A stretch of DNA of 64,000 nucleotides. Source: Diphasiastrum complanatum (Eukaryota > Streptophyta > Lycopodiopsida > Lycopodiales > Lycopodiaceae). Below, in pieces: positions 24,601 to 33,824 of this stretch (the first letter of the stretch is position 1; each line of letters begins with the position of its first letter). The stretch covers positions 20,345,003 through 20,409,002 of the forward strand of contig CM055111.1 of NCBI GenBank assembly GCA_029204225.1, read 5' to 3'. The translations under genes and the position numbers were made by a program. Under the pieces are notes generated by a model, which was given only the letters and a program-made list of their open reading frames with translations, ran no database searches and had not been told where the DNA came from.

Positions 24601-27600
24601 GATGACCACTCCTCAGGGACCTGATCAACCCCCGGAGAGAGGCTTCGACGAACTTGAAACAGAAGCCTTGGCTTACAGAAAAGGGAAGGAACCCATGGAA
24701 GTAGAAGAACAGGAACAGTTCGCCGAAGAACTTGACGAACTGGTTACCAAGGAGCAGTTCCTCCAATTGGTAATAGAAGTGGATGAACTGAAGTTGGCAT
24801 TAGCCAATTTCAAGTCCAGTGTGGACGACTCGTTCGCTGAACTCAAAAACTTGATTTTGAGTTCCGCGAAAAGAAGCCTTCCCTTCACTTCTCAGTTATC
24901 CCCTTCTCCACTTCCATCAGTTTCGGGTGAGACTTTACAGTCTCACCCCAGTGTTTTTAAAGACTTAAAACCTCCTACTTTTAATGGGGAAGAGAAGGAT
25001 AGAAATGCAGATATTCTACAAACCTTCCTCAGCAAATGGAAGAACATTCATGCTCTTAAACAGACCCCTGACCATTTGCAAGCTATTGAGGCTAGTCTTT
25101 CCTTAGGGCCTATGTCCTATAAGTGGTGGTTAAATCTCCAGGAGACTGGGCAGACTCCCCGGTCATGGAAAGCTTTTGAAGAAGCTTTCCTAAGAGAATT
25201 TCTACCAGAGAATGAACTTGATAGAGCCTGGGAAGCTTGGGAAAGAATAGTAATGGACAAGTCCCTCATCCAATATATCTCGCAGTATCGAGAAGCAATT
25301 TTAAAGATTAAAAATATGGATGACTATCAGAAAATCAGGGGATTTGTCTGTGGCCTCAAAGATGAATATAAAGTAGAGGTCCAGAGAAACTCGCCTACTA
25401 CCCTTGAGCAAGCTCTCAGATATGCTCAAATCTATGATGATTCAGTGGGTAGGAAAAGGGCGAGACAACAGCCACTTTCTGAGCAGCCTTCTCAGAAAGA
25501 CTTTCAATTTAAAAAGAAATTTTTAAAAAGAAAAAAAGAAGATAAATTTAAAGGTGAAGCTCCTCAGAAACGCCCTTCACTCATACAGCCCTTAAAACCA
25601 GATGATTTTGAGAAAGCCAAACAAGAACGTTTGTGCTTTGTGTGTATGGGCAAGGGACACACAGTCAGACAGTGTCCCAAGGGGCCTTTCACTAAAAAAG
25701 ATAAGAAAGATAAAAAACAAGTTCATCTTGTTCAGACTGTATGTTTCCCCAGTGACTCGGCAGCTTCCGAGATCAAAGTGTATCATGAAGATCATGAACA
25801 TTGTTGCCAGCTGACCTCTGCAATGCTAGCGAGACCCTTCAGCTTTGGGCCGCATGACCTAGTACGTATGCATGGGAAAGTTGGTAACCAGTCAGTAAGA
25901 GTCATGGTTGATGATGGGGCAACCCATAATTTCATCAACCACACCCTGGTTAAAAAGCTTAAACTACCAGAAGTACCTAGTCAGCATAGGTACATAGTTT
26001 CATTAGCTAAGGGTGAAGATAAAAAAATATGGGAAACTATGATAAGTAAGTTAAATCTTGGTATTCAGGGGTACCAAGATGAAATAAACTTTCAGATAAT
26101 GCACCTGGATCGAACAGACATTGTTCTCGGGAGAGATTGGCTCTACAGTTTAGGACCTTCCCTCCACAGAAACTATCAGGAGAACACCCTCAGCTTTCAG
26201 CATAAAGGCCGAGAGATCCAGTTGCATGGGGAGCATGATGTTCCCAACAGCCCTATGGGCAGCGCTGGCCCTGCTCCTCCTTTTTGGCTTCAAACTCGCT
26301 GAGAACCAGTAAATTTTTCCCTAGAAATCAGATGCAGTCTCTGACTGTACAGCGATGGAGGTGCTGGCTTCTTCCTACTCTAATTTCGCTGGGAAAACTA
26401 TAGAGAATCCTCTGAACTCAGTGAGAAACAGCTGTTTTTCCAACGAGCTACCTACACTTGGAATCTGACTCCTTGCTACTGTGATTTCTCAATGAAAATC
26501 AGAAGTTTGAAGGCTGCTCCTACAGCGATTCTCCTCCTCTAATCTTTTCTGAGAAACTTAGAGATCTTTCCTATCTTCTGATAGCTTTCTCTAGTGCTGC
26601 TCCTGAACTCCCTAGGATGGAGATGGCTCTGATACCAGTGTGATAGATCCTAACACCACAGTAGGGCAAACACTAACTGATCCACCCAACCTTGCCTACT
26701 CCCTGATATAGAGTGAGCCCCTCCTAGCCCAGTGTGAGGACTGGTAGCATGCTACTGCCAAGTGTCGGCCACGTGGCACTGACGTGGCCGACTGCACGTC
26801 GGGACCCAACTGGGAGCCCTATCCTGCTGACAGGGTCCCTAGGCTGTGTTAGGCCCGCGATGGCTATGGACCGTGCTGGGGCACACTACTTACACTGTCT
26901 TGCCCTGTTGGTCATGTACACTGGACACGACCCTGACTGTGGTATCTGACCTATCTGTGTTCTCTAGGGTTCGGCACTGGTTACGAGCTCATAACATTTA
27001 TTCTGTTGGATCGTAAAGGAATCTCCACGCAAATCATAGAGGTGCACTAGTTGGTGTGAGACAAAAAGTCTTCCAGTTTAGATACCATGCGAAGAAGTTA
27101 TGATCAATTGAACAGGGCATAGACCTGTAAAATCTGGACAACGGTCCATTTTTCCTAAATAGATGAGTGGTAGTCCTAGCATAGTTACCAAGGAACTCGT
27201 TCCCACTGGGATACGGATGGGGCACAAATGAAACTTGATCCAAAGTCTTTTAAATGCATTCTTATTGGATATTCTCTAACCTCCCAAATCATATAAGTTA
27301 TTTGAACCCAAGACAAGGAAAATCACTAGAAGTATGTCATTATTGACAAAGGAAAAGGTGCAGGTCAATCAGGTGAACATGTGATCACACATGCCGAAGA
27401 AGAGGATACAAGTGAGTTTATCCATCCTGCTAATGTGAAAAATCAATGTATTGATGACGAGGTGCTAATAAATTCCTGTTACCTATTAATCAACTTAGAT
27501 AGTTCCTAGAAATGATTCAAAGGATGCTTCTACTAATATGAATTGTGCTCATGTAAGTGTTTCTTCAAAGAGATACCTAAAGATTACTCAACTTGAAACA

Positions 27601-30600
27601 AGTTAATATAGCTCAACTAGGGTGGTAAGGCAACGACAACCAAAGAGGTTTGTCAACTTTGCATTACAAGTCCAAGTAGTAACAAGCCTTATTGTCATAC
27701 CCACGACTAATTTCGGATAGCTTATCTCGTTAGAGGTCAATAGGCCTACCTCAACCCGTGAGTTAATTATGAATATGAGGGTATGGGGCCCTCATGTGCA
27801 TATGGTCATAATTAATGGTTGGAGGCCTAAAACTTAAGATGGTGGATTATTATGGGTTTATCAGTGAGTCATAGGGGAACTAGAGGATGTGGCCCAGATA
27901 GGCTGCATAGGTGTCCAGGGAGGTGTCACAGTGCACTACTAGTGGTGCATGGGCCTTGGAGGGTATAAGTATGCTTGATTGTGATGCTAGTAGCTATATT
28001 CTGCTAGTATGACTCCTCTATCTCTTGTGAGAGGTCGATCCATAGCTTGGGGGTTAGATTCGTAAGATCTAGGTTTGGTTGGGTTGGTTTGTCCACCATC
28101 CGATTCCCTTGTGTTGCTTTGTTGCGGCTTGCTTGGCTAGTGCATCCTTGATGAGAGTCTTTATACTTATACTTATGATGAAGCATCTTAGCATGATAAA
28201 TGTAAAAATGCTATGCAAAATGAATTTGAATCCATTATGAAGAAGGACAATCGAGATCTTGTGGAGCTTACTTAAGGTAAAATGCCTATCATAATCTAGT
28301 AGATTCATAAGCTGGAGTGTAAATTTGTTTTGATGGTTCCCTTGATAAGAATAAAGCGTGTTTTGTAGTGAAAGGTCATGTTCAAAATAAAGGTATTGAT
28401 TATGAAGAAACCTTTGCTCATGTTGTTAAGATGAACACCATTTGTTGCATGTTGGCTACAGCACTCGTTTCGATTGGCATATTGCTCAATTTTTTTTTAT
28501 ATATGCATTTTGAAGTAGAACTTTACATATCTCAACCTCAAGGCTTTACCAAAAGGCAAAGATCATCTTGATGAGAAACACAAGAAAGCATTGTATGTTT
28601 TAAAGCAATCTCCAGGAGCTATTGGAAATCATGTTTTGATAAACATGTCTTGAGATTTAGTTTCTTGAAAAGTAAATGCCCAATAGTGCAGTATGTGAAA
28701 GTGGTTGGATCCAGATTGCAAAGAATCTAGTATTTCTTGTTCGCACTAACATTGAGACACATTATGACCTTGTTCGTGAAAGGTTAACTCAAAAAAAGTC
28801 CACAAAGGAAAATTTGAATGTTTAAAATCTATGATGGGTGTCAATGAAAATGAAATTATCATTAAGGGGGAGTTTTATAAAGTATAATGCCAGGGTGATA
28901 GCCTTTATAATGAGACCATCATATTGATATATAGCAGGTATAGTTAATCACCTTATGTAGGGTGCGACCTTGCCCCTAAGTCAAAATTGTATTGGTCACC
29001 ATTTTCAATATGAGGAGAGAGCAGAATATGATTGCATCAGTTTACAAGATTCTAGATGCATTATTCTTAAATTCAGCAATAACTGGCACATATCATTATA
29101 TACATTCCCTAAATTGAGGTGCTCATCATCAATGTAATCGAAAAGATAAGTACCTTACTGATCTTGAAGCAATTAAAACAAAAATTTTGAGATCCACCTA
29201 CAAACCGTACCTCTGAATTGGATCGAGACAATTGAGACCTTGCAGCAAAACAGATTCCTTCTGATATTCTCGATTTCCTTAACTCTTCAAGACTTTGAAC
29301 TTGTACACTCACAAAAAAGCTCCATGCAAGGTGATTATCAACATAGGAGGGAACATTAGCAGGTTGATAACAGCAGAATGCATATCTCAAAAATCTTCCT
29401 GACCACTTTGAATCCCTCTTTTGTATTTTCTTCTCTCCACTACTTGGTTGACCCTTTACCTTGAGTACCTGTAACTCGCAGACTGTTTGTTTCAGCTTAC
29501 GGTAGGGTGGCTGGCAGCTAGGGACTATGATTTAGGTTGGTGGGGCACTTAGTTGCCCGTTCTTGCCCTCAAAAAAAAAAATACGTTTTTTTAACTAAGG
29601 ATTTTATATAAATAATCAAAATAATTAAATTTATATGAATATCGTTCCGCCCAGGAACGTACGGAACGTTCCGACCCATTCTGGTCGGAACGGGCTTCTA
29701 AGGTTGGGCAGTACCTTTTTTAAAACCCAAACAGTTATTACCCTTTCATAACCCTCATAACTTCTGATTAACTCATCAAAATTCATATTCTATGATTTAG
29801 AGAAGCTTTCCAGATGACCTGACACAGAGCATAGCTTCCAGGTATCCAGGCATATCCAGGGTTTGGATCAAATTTATGGTCATGGTTCAGAGACACGCCT
29901 TTTTCTCAGATCACCTGACTTCTTCGAACTCCTTTACATCCGACGTTCACTTATATTAGTCCGACTTCTTCCTTGAATGTGTGGAGTGGATGTTAGATAT
30001 GTTTGTATATCAAATTAAATTCTGCACAAGGATTTTTGTGTAACCTATCCTGAAAAAGATCTGAATAGGTTGGTTTTTATATACTTAAGTTAACTGTAAT
30101 ATTTCTGGATTCAGATATGTGTTTGACCTGTACGTTTTTGTTTTGCTAGGAGTAAATACTTCTAAAGAATACTTTTTGTTTAAAACTTGCAGCCAAAGTA
30201 CATCCATAAGCTAGTTGAAAAGGCCAAGGTTCGAGCACAGGAACATGATATTGTCTATGAGCGTCAGCTTGCAAAGGAGCGTTCTAAAGAGGATCATTTA
30301 TTTGGGGATAAAGAGAAGTTTGTGACAGGTGCATATAAGAAAAAACTTGCAGAACAGGCTAAGTGGTTGGAAGAAGAGCGCCTTCGGGAACTTCGAGAGG
30401 CAGCCGATGAGGTTTGTAGCTGCCGTTTTAATTGCTCTTCTGATAACGTTTTGGCAAAGCTCAATAACTCACAAGCAAGTGTTACAACTTATGAAGGCCG
30501 TTAGCAGTGTGCACTGCTAGTGTTGACATTTGTTGATGATATTTCCTTGGTTCTTCTATTTATGATCTATCTGCATTGGTTCTGCATCTGAGGGCTATTT

Positions 30601-32661
30601 TGCACATCTCGTTTCATATTGTGCCTTTAGTGTGTACATTTTATTTCCGAGTAGTTTCTTTGTCATTTTGATGTGCCTGTTATAAAATAAGCTCATATTA
30701 GCTGGTGGAAGATTAGTGTGGCTGAAAATCTATAGCGAGTACACGTGACATGTTGCATCATTTTGTTTTGAAATCTCAAGAGGTTGTCCACGATTTCTCC
30801 TTCCACTCACTGGCTTTCACAGTTTGAATATCATCTTTTCTTTTTAATTTTCTGTAGCAGTGCAGAAGGAGCAAAGTATGTTCTTTTTCTGGTTAGCTTT
30901 GTATGATGGACCTTAATGTTTCCATAACTAACCCTCACAAGAATTTTGACTGTAAAGTAAATGCCATTTATGGTTCTCAATCATTTCTCTTGTTACTATT
31001 TCCTTTTGATGGTTTACTTTATCATTCCAAATAATGCAACACCAAGATATGCTATGTACTGCTACTGGCTAGTTCTTTTCTGTTCCCTTTGTAACCCTAG
31101 TGCTTTACTCATACTTGGTGTTGTAAGCTCTCTCGAAGACAACGCTGCACTTTCACTGTTTCAAGAGACAAATAAGCCTTGAAGGGTACCTGCATATTAA
31201 GTTGGAACAAAGTTATACTAATTTTCAGATAAACATTCAACATTGAAATTTCCTCCCGTCTGACCTCTTCAACCTTTTCATATTCTAAATCCATTTTTGT
31301 AAATTCTTCCATTTTCATTTTGAGTCACAGTAAAAGGATGTTGCTTTATTCAGAATGGAGTTTGTACTTATCTATGAACATGTTTAGAAAGATCTAAGCC
31401 ATGAATCAATTCTTACGTAGTTGAGAACACTTCTTAGTTCTGGTATCCAAGTGCTTATTATATATGTTCATTGAAAATCATTACAGCTTAGCGTGGAAGC
31501 CTAAGCCACCTATCACAGGTAGTCTCCCTCCACCTACACACGTACGTGAGTAGGAAAACTTTGTAATTCCCTCTGATTTATTTGCCTGTTTATACTTACT
31601 TGAGGGGTGGTGGGTCTCTTCCTAGTACAGGCTTTGCCGACTTTTGTAGCACATTGAGGTTGGCATTGTGAGAAAATTACATCCTCACATCATTAATGCG
31701 GGGGTTGTATACAAAGTACAATCATTTAGAAACAGACATGTATTGTGTGAAAATTCCTTTTGTATCTTTGATATCGGTAGTTCTAATGCTTGTTTTCTGA
31801 TATCTTTTGAATGCAATTGCAAGTCTTTATTGCATGTACGTCTCTTGCCCATGGGTCGATTGAGCTCACCGCTTGGAGGCTGTTTGATTATGAATATAGT
31901 CCTGAAACAACTTATTTATTTGTAGTCACCGATGCTTATGAGAGTTTGAAAGGTCATTCTTTTTTGGAAATTTATAGTTTCTTGCTTTATACTCAATAGG
32001 ATCAAAGATTTTCTACTAGTACTGATTTTTCTACTATTCCCATTCACCATTTTACGTTATTTGTGTTTTGGTGATGGTGAAGGAATTGATATGTGTAACA
32101 TTTTCTCTTGTACACAATTGTTGGCTTTTAATTGTGCAGGTTACCAAGAAAAGTGACATGAGCGATTTCTATCGGAACCTGCTGTCAAAGAACGTGGCGT
32201 TTGGAGCCCAAAAAGGAGAAGCCAAAACACAACCCACAGGTCAAAAGGACGAGAGCAAGGTTCAGAGCGTTAAGGCTGATACAGCAATACCTGCCCATTC
32301 CAAGAGACAAGATTTACTTGAAGCTGCAAGAGAGTCAGGAAATTCTGTATGCCAAGAAAAGTTAGCCCCTTCACATGACAAGGTTTCTGATGAAGAACGA
32401 TTCCACCTAGTCACCAAAAGCTCTAGAAGTGAAACTACTAATTTGGGTAAAGCTGATTCTCCACATGACTGGCAAGTTACAGCTTCAGTGGAAGCGATGC
32501 CATCGATCTCCAAAGAAATGGTTGAGTCTCAGATTCAACCACAGGTTATCTCAACCACATCTACAGAAGCAAAGGCAGCGAACAGTGAAAAACTTCAATC
32601 TGATAGTCTTTCAGCTGCAAAAGAACGTTATCTTGCCCGTAAAAAAATGCGTGAAGGTTAG
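15680..32661 (+). CDS. NSRP1: Nuclear speckle splicing regulatory protein 1-like (NSRP1/CCDC55, DUF2040), 4 exons over 17 kb
   Basis: The coding exons are 15680-15856 (59 codons), 20126-20248 (41), 30193-30411 (73) and 32140-32661 (173 plus stop), all in phase 0 with GT-AG introns, for about 346 aa. The order of motifs matches the plant CCDC55/NSRP1 family: SKYGLQLR and [20 protein letters not shown] (exon 1), [20 protein letters not shown] (exon 2), [40 protein letters not shown] and [18 protein letters not shown] (exon 3), and [20 protein letters not shown] then a variable tail ending [15 protein letters not shown] (exon 4). Animal NSRP1 is an RNA-binding speckle protein that changes splice-site choice; a similar nuclear role is inferred here. 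The ATG at 15680 is chosen because an upstream in-frame ATG (15569) only adds the translated GA repeat. Introns 1-3 are about 4.3, 9.9 and 1.7 kb and are full of retroelements. Whether the last exon ends at 32661 or splices onward (GAAG|GTTAGT at 32652) is unsettled. Confidence 0.9.
16612..18144 (-). mobile_element. Short noncoding LTR element in NSRP1 intron 1
   Basis: Direct repeats at 16612-16999 (388 bp) and 17730-18144 (415 bp) both begin TGTTCATACAAGCAACCAAG and end ...aacattag.ggtaacaaataaacat...ACA. Right after the left copy the plus strand reads CTCCCCCTTAATG, i.e. a polypurine tract on the minus strand just before TGTTAGGAT. The element is therefore in minus orientation, left copy = 3' LTR. 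The internal part is only about 730 bp and shows no gag or pol, so this is a TRIM-like non-autonomous element. The LTRs differ by many substitutions and small indels, and no clear target duplication is left, so it is old. Confidence 0.7.
18145..20125. other. Rest of NSRP1 intron 1; possible solo LTR at about 18590-19200
   Basis: No coding sequence is seen. A stretch starting TGTTAGAAATAATAAATG at 18590 has LTR-like traits: a TATA-like 'ctatttatac' near 18840 and a CT/CTT-rich tract at 18935-18961. Its right end cannot be fixed and no partner was found, so a solo LTR is only a suggestion. Confidence 0.3.
20744..21101 (-). repeat. Left (3') LTR of Gypsy element
   Basis: 358 bp with TG...CA ends. 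It is preceded by TTTAT, the same pentamer that follows the right LTR. It differs from the right LTR at about six positions. Confidence 0.93.
21102..21117 (-). promoter_or_regulatory. Polypurine tract of Gypsy element
   Basis: On the minus strand TTAAGGGGGAGGGAG runs straight into the LTR start TGTTACGAG. The pol stop codon TAA is part of the same run, so coding and priming signals overlap. Confidence 0.85.
21113..22455 (-). pseudogene. Gypsy integrase with C-terminal chromodomain (frameshifted)
   Basis: The minus-strand integrase is readable in pieces. The zinc region has [10 protein letters not shown] and SCQKCQVNK, with a frameshift near 22345 between the His and Cys pairs. The core has [18 protein letters not shown] (first Asp), [14 protein letters not shown] (second Asp; most relatives have SDRDSKF), a second frameshift near 21957, and [20 protein letters not shown] (Glu). 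The C-terminus carries a GPF/Y-type module ([20 protein letters not shown]) and then [32 protein letters not shown], a chromodomain. The chromodomain places the element among chromoviruses, whose integrases are thought to target chromatin marks. The protein ends at the polypurine tract. Confidence 0.9.
22492..24235 (-). pseudogene. Gypsy reverse transcriptase-RNase H (frameshifted)
   Basis: A long open part, 24177 to 22492, holds the Gypsy [62 protein letters not shown] (motif A), [20 protein letters not shown] (motif B) and [15 protein letters not shown] (motif C, LDD intact). The RNase H follows ([33 protein letters not shown]-like block, [13 protein letters not shown]). Upstream of 24120 the natural frame continues one register off ([20 protein letters not shown] to about 24235), so there is a frameshift there. 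Another lies near 22610, before the acidic linker to integrase. No protease precedes RT on this strand; it lies inverted at 25.9-26.3 kb. Confidence 0.9.
24602..26302 (+). CDS. Gypsy gag-protease polyprotein, intact but on the strand opposite to pol
   Basis: 566 aa with no interruption, starting ATG at 24602 ([20 protein letters not shown]). Residues about 120-280 are a retrotransposon gag domain ([60 protein letters not shown]). A Lys-rich linker leads to a CCHC zinc knuckle at about 345-359 ([15 protein letters not shown]). The aspartic protease follows with [20 protein letters not shown] (DDGA where most have DSGA or DTGA) and [13 protein letters not shown] at about 508. The normal continuation into RT is missing: after HDVPNSPMG the frame runs 13 further residues into what looks like leader sequence and stops. 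Upstream, 24240-24601 looks like the gag leader. In a normal chromovirus this frame would lie on the same strand as pol and 5' of it. Confidence 0.9.
   Translation: MTTPQGPDQPPERGFDELETEALAYRKGKEPMEVEEQEQFAEELDELVTKEQFLQLVIEVDELKLALANFKSSVDDSFAELKNLILSSAKRSLPFTSQLSPSPLPSVSGETLQSHPSVFKDLKPPTFNGEEKDRNADILQTFLSKWKNIHALKQTPDHLQAIEASLSLGPMSYKWWLNLQETGQTPRSWKAFEEAFLREFLPENELDRAWEAWERIVMDKSLIQYISQYREAILKIKNMDDYQKIRGFVCGLKDEYKVEVQRNSPTTLEQALRYAQIYDDSVGRKRARQQPLSEQPSQKDFQFKKKFLKRKKEDKFKGEAPQKRPSLIQPLKPDDFEKAKQERLCFVCMGKGHTVRQCPKGPFTKKDKKDKKQVHLVQTVCFPSDSAASEIKVYHEDHEHCCQLTSAMLARPFSFGPHDLVRMHGKVGNQSVRVMVDDGATHNFINHTLVKKLKLPEVPSQHRYIVSLAKGEDKKIWETMISKLNLGIQGYQDEINFQIMHLDRTDIVLGRDWLYSLGPSLHRNYQENTLSFQHKGREIQLHGEHDVPNSPMGSAGPAPPFWLQTR
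26625..26637 (-). promoter_or_regulatory. tRNA-iMet primer-binding site of Gypsy element
   Basis: The minus strand reads TGGTATCAGAGCC, the standard plant LTR-element match to the 3' end of initiator methionine tRNA, one base inside the right LTR. It fixes the element's orientation. Confidence 0.9.
26639..26996 (-). repeat. Right (5') LTR of Gypsy element
   Basis: 358 bp, followed by the target duplication TTTAT at 26997-27001. The primer site is adjacent on the inner side. Confidence 0.93.
27002..28900 (+). mobile_element. Copia remnant in NSRP1 intron 2, split by an insertion
   Basis: Traces of a plus-strand Copia: an integrase C-terminal trace at about 27246-27340, then RT residues from about 28170 ([19 protein letters not shown]) to the open stretch 28368-28571 ([36 protein letters not shown]) and weaker traces to about 28860. 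Between them, about 27692-28150 has no coding trace and begins TGTCATACCCACGAC; it may be a solo LTR or other insert, though I could not confirm a target duplication. All frames are heavily mutated. Confidence 0.7.
28901..29551. other. Intron sequence, nothing firmly identified
   Basis: This part of NSRP1 intron 2 has no retroelement domain. The minus strand of 29109-29390 contains an open stretch with a peptide-like segment ([20 protein letters not shown]) followed by GAG|GTACGG, which could be a splice donor. I do not recognise it and see no partner exons. Confidence 0.3.
29552..29698. mobile_element. MITE-like inverted-repeat element, copy 1 (147 bp)
   Basis: Ends are GTTGCCCGTTC... and ...CGGAACGGGCTTC, an imperfect terminal inverted repeat, flanked on both sides by TA. 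The centre is AT-rich and the ends carry palindromic CGTTCCG/CGGAACG words. The reverse complement matches copy 2 at 33198-33386 along its length. The TA flank and small size suggest a mariner-type MITE. No transposase is present. Confidence 0.7.
30412..32139. other. NSRP1 intron 3
   Basis: 1.7 kb between NSRP1 exons 3 and 4 with GT...AG ends (donor GTTTGT, acceptor TTGTGCAG). No retroelement domain or RNA gene was recognised. It is the only NSRP1 intron without an obvious large insertion. Confidence 0.6.
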
Positions 32662-33197
32662 TCCTAATAGGTTTTCAGATATAAGTGATTACAGGCCAAC
32701 ATTTCTTGTTGAGCAATTTACACATGTTTATTATGGAAATTCCTGTAATTTCCAGTGAGAATGAAAAAAAGCTTGAGCTTGATCAACAAGCTGTTGTTTT
32801 CCAACACAAGGAATTTGCAAGTTACATGCAGGCTACTTCCTTTGTTGATAAGCCCATGTAGTACAGATGTTTTCCAACCTTCAACCAGCTTCTGTATCGA
32901 AAGATTGCTTTCATTTGGATTTCCACTTAAAGAAGTCTGGTTTCTTTATTTCAATGAAAAGATATTGAAGGTCAGATACAGATTATCATCTCAAACAACT
33001 ATGCAATGGATGAGGCAGGGGCACAGAGTTTATGGTGAAGTTCAGGAACCAGATCATGTTTTTGAACTCTGCTATGCAGCAAATGTTGATTTGTGCTATG
33101 TAGTCATGGCATAGTGTTGAGGATAAAAGTGCTAAAAGTGTTCAATGTTTCAAACATCATCTATTATGGTGCCGATAACAAATTAGTTTCAATCTTA
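32662..33197 (+). other. NSRP1 3' region with an exon-like segment
   Basis: After the stop at 32661 an acceptor-like TTTCCAG at 32749-32755 precedes a segment reading ENEKKLELDQQAVVFQHKEF and ending in TAG about 35 codons on, which looks like a coding exon. Its phase does not fit the GAAG|GTTAGT donor at the end of exon 4, so it is either an alternative last exon with another donor, 3' untranslated sequence, or a decayed exon. Confidence 0.3.
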
Positions 33198-33386
33198 GAA
33201 GCCCGTTCCGACCAAAATGGGTCGGAACGTTCCTGGTCGGAATGAAATTTTTTAAGTTATAAAAAAAAATGCATTTTATATGATTAAATCCTTTGTAAAG
33301 AAAACGTATTTTTTTTATTTATTTTTGAGGGCATCGTTCTGGAACGGAACACGTTCCAGAATGCGTTCCGTTCCGGAACGGGCAAC
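33198..33386. mobile_element. MITE-like inverted-repeat element, copy 2 (189 bp)
   Basis: Ends GAAGCCCGTTCCG and CGGAACGGGCAAC, flanked by TA at 33196-33197 and 33387-33388. It matches the reverse complement of 29552-29698 and keeps a longer nested palindrome near its right end ('gttccgttccggaacg'). Confidence 0.72.
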
Positions 33387-33824
33387 TAAGGTTTCAATCT
33401 TCTGTGAAGAGTCAAGGCTAGTTGGGCCTTCTTTTTTATACCCTGTCTCTGCATGCTAATGAATCTGCTACTGTTGGATGACGCTGATCGGCTTCTGACC
33501 TATCTGCACTCGCGATCTGAAGCCTGATACAATTTGTGAATCATCGCCCAAAAAACACATGGTGAGGTGAAACATGATGCAATCATGAGTTAAAGACTTA
33601 ACTATGATTGTCGTTCACATGAATTGTATAACACTATTAGGCAGCCACCTTTTTTATGCAACAGCATTAGAAAATCTATTTCATGAATTGTAACAAATCT
33701 AGAACAATCAAAACTCCTGTCGGAGATGACCAAAAAGGAGGATTACAAACAACTTATCTTTGCCCATCAAGATTTTAAGCCAAAGTTTTCATCACACTTG
33801 ATCTATGCATGCAAACTTTAGGTA

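Larger units (their letters stand above)
20744..26996 (-). mobile_element. Gypsy chromovirus with inverted gag, in NSRP1 intron 2
   Basis: Full-length LTR element: LTRs 20744-21101 and 26639-26996 (358 bp each), flanked by the direct duplication TTTAT (20739-20743 and 26997-27001). Orientation is minus, shown by the primer site TGGTATCAGAGCC (complement of 26625-26637) beside the right LTR and the polypurine tract (complement of 21102-21117) beside the left LTR. Pol (RT, RNase H, integrase, chromodomain) reads on the minus strand as expected. The gag-protease frame at 24602-26302 reads on the plus strand, against the element's own orientation. Pol carries about four frameshifts; gag is open throughout. 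The six LTR differences I count are all transitions. It lies entirely inside intron 2 of NSRP1, antisense to that gene. Confidence 0.93.

Noticed and set aside
20839-26949. Matching 71-codon frames in both Gypsy LTRs
   Set aside because: They are identical because the LTRs are; LTRs do not normally encode protein and the frame has no domain.
27692-28150. Definite solo LTR inside the Copia remnant
   Set aside because: It begins TGTCATACC and interrupts coding traces, but I found no matching 3' CA end with a 5-bp duplication, so it is only mentioned as a possibility.
29109-29390. Minus-strand exon-like peptide in NSRP1 intron 2
   Set aside because: It is peptide-like with a possible donor, but no second exon or known family could be linked to it.
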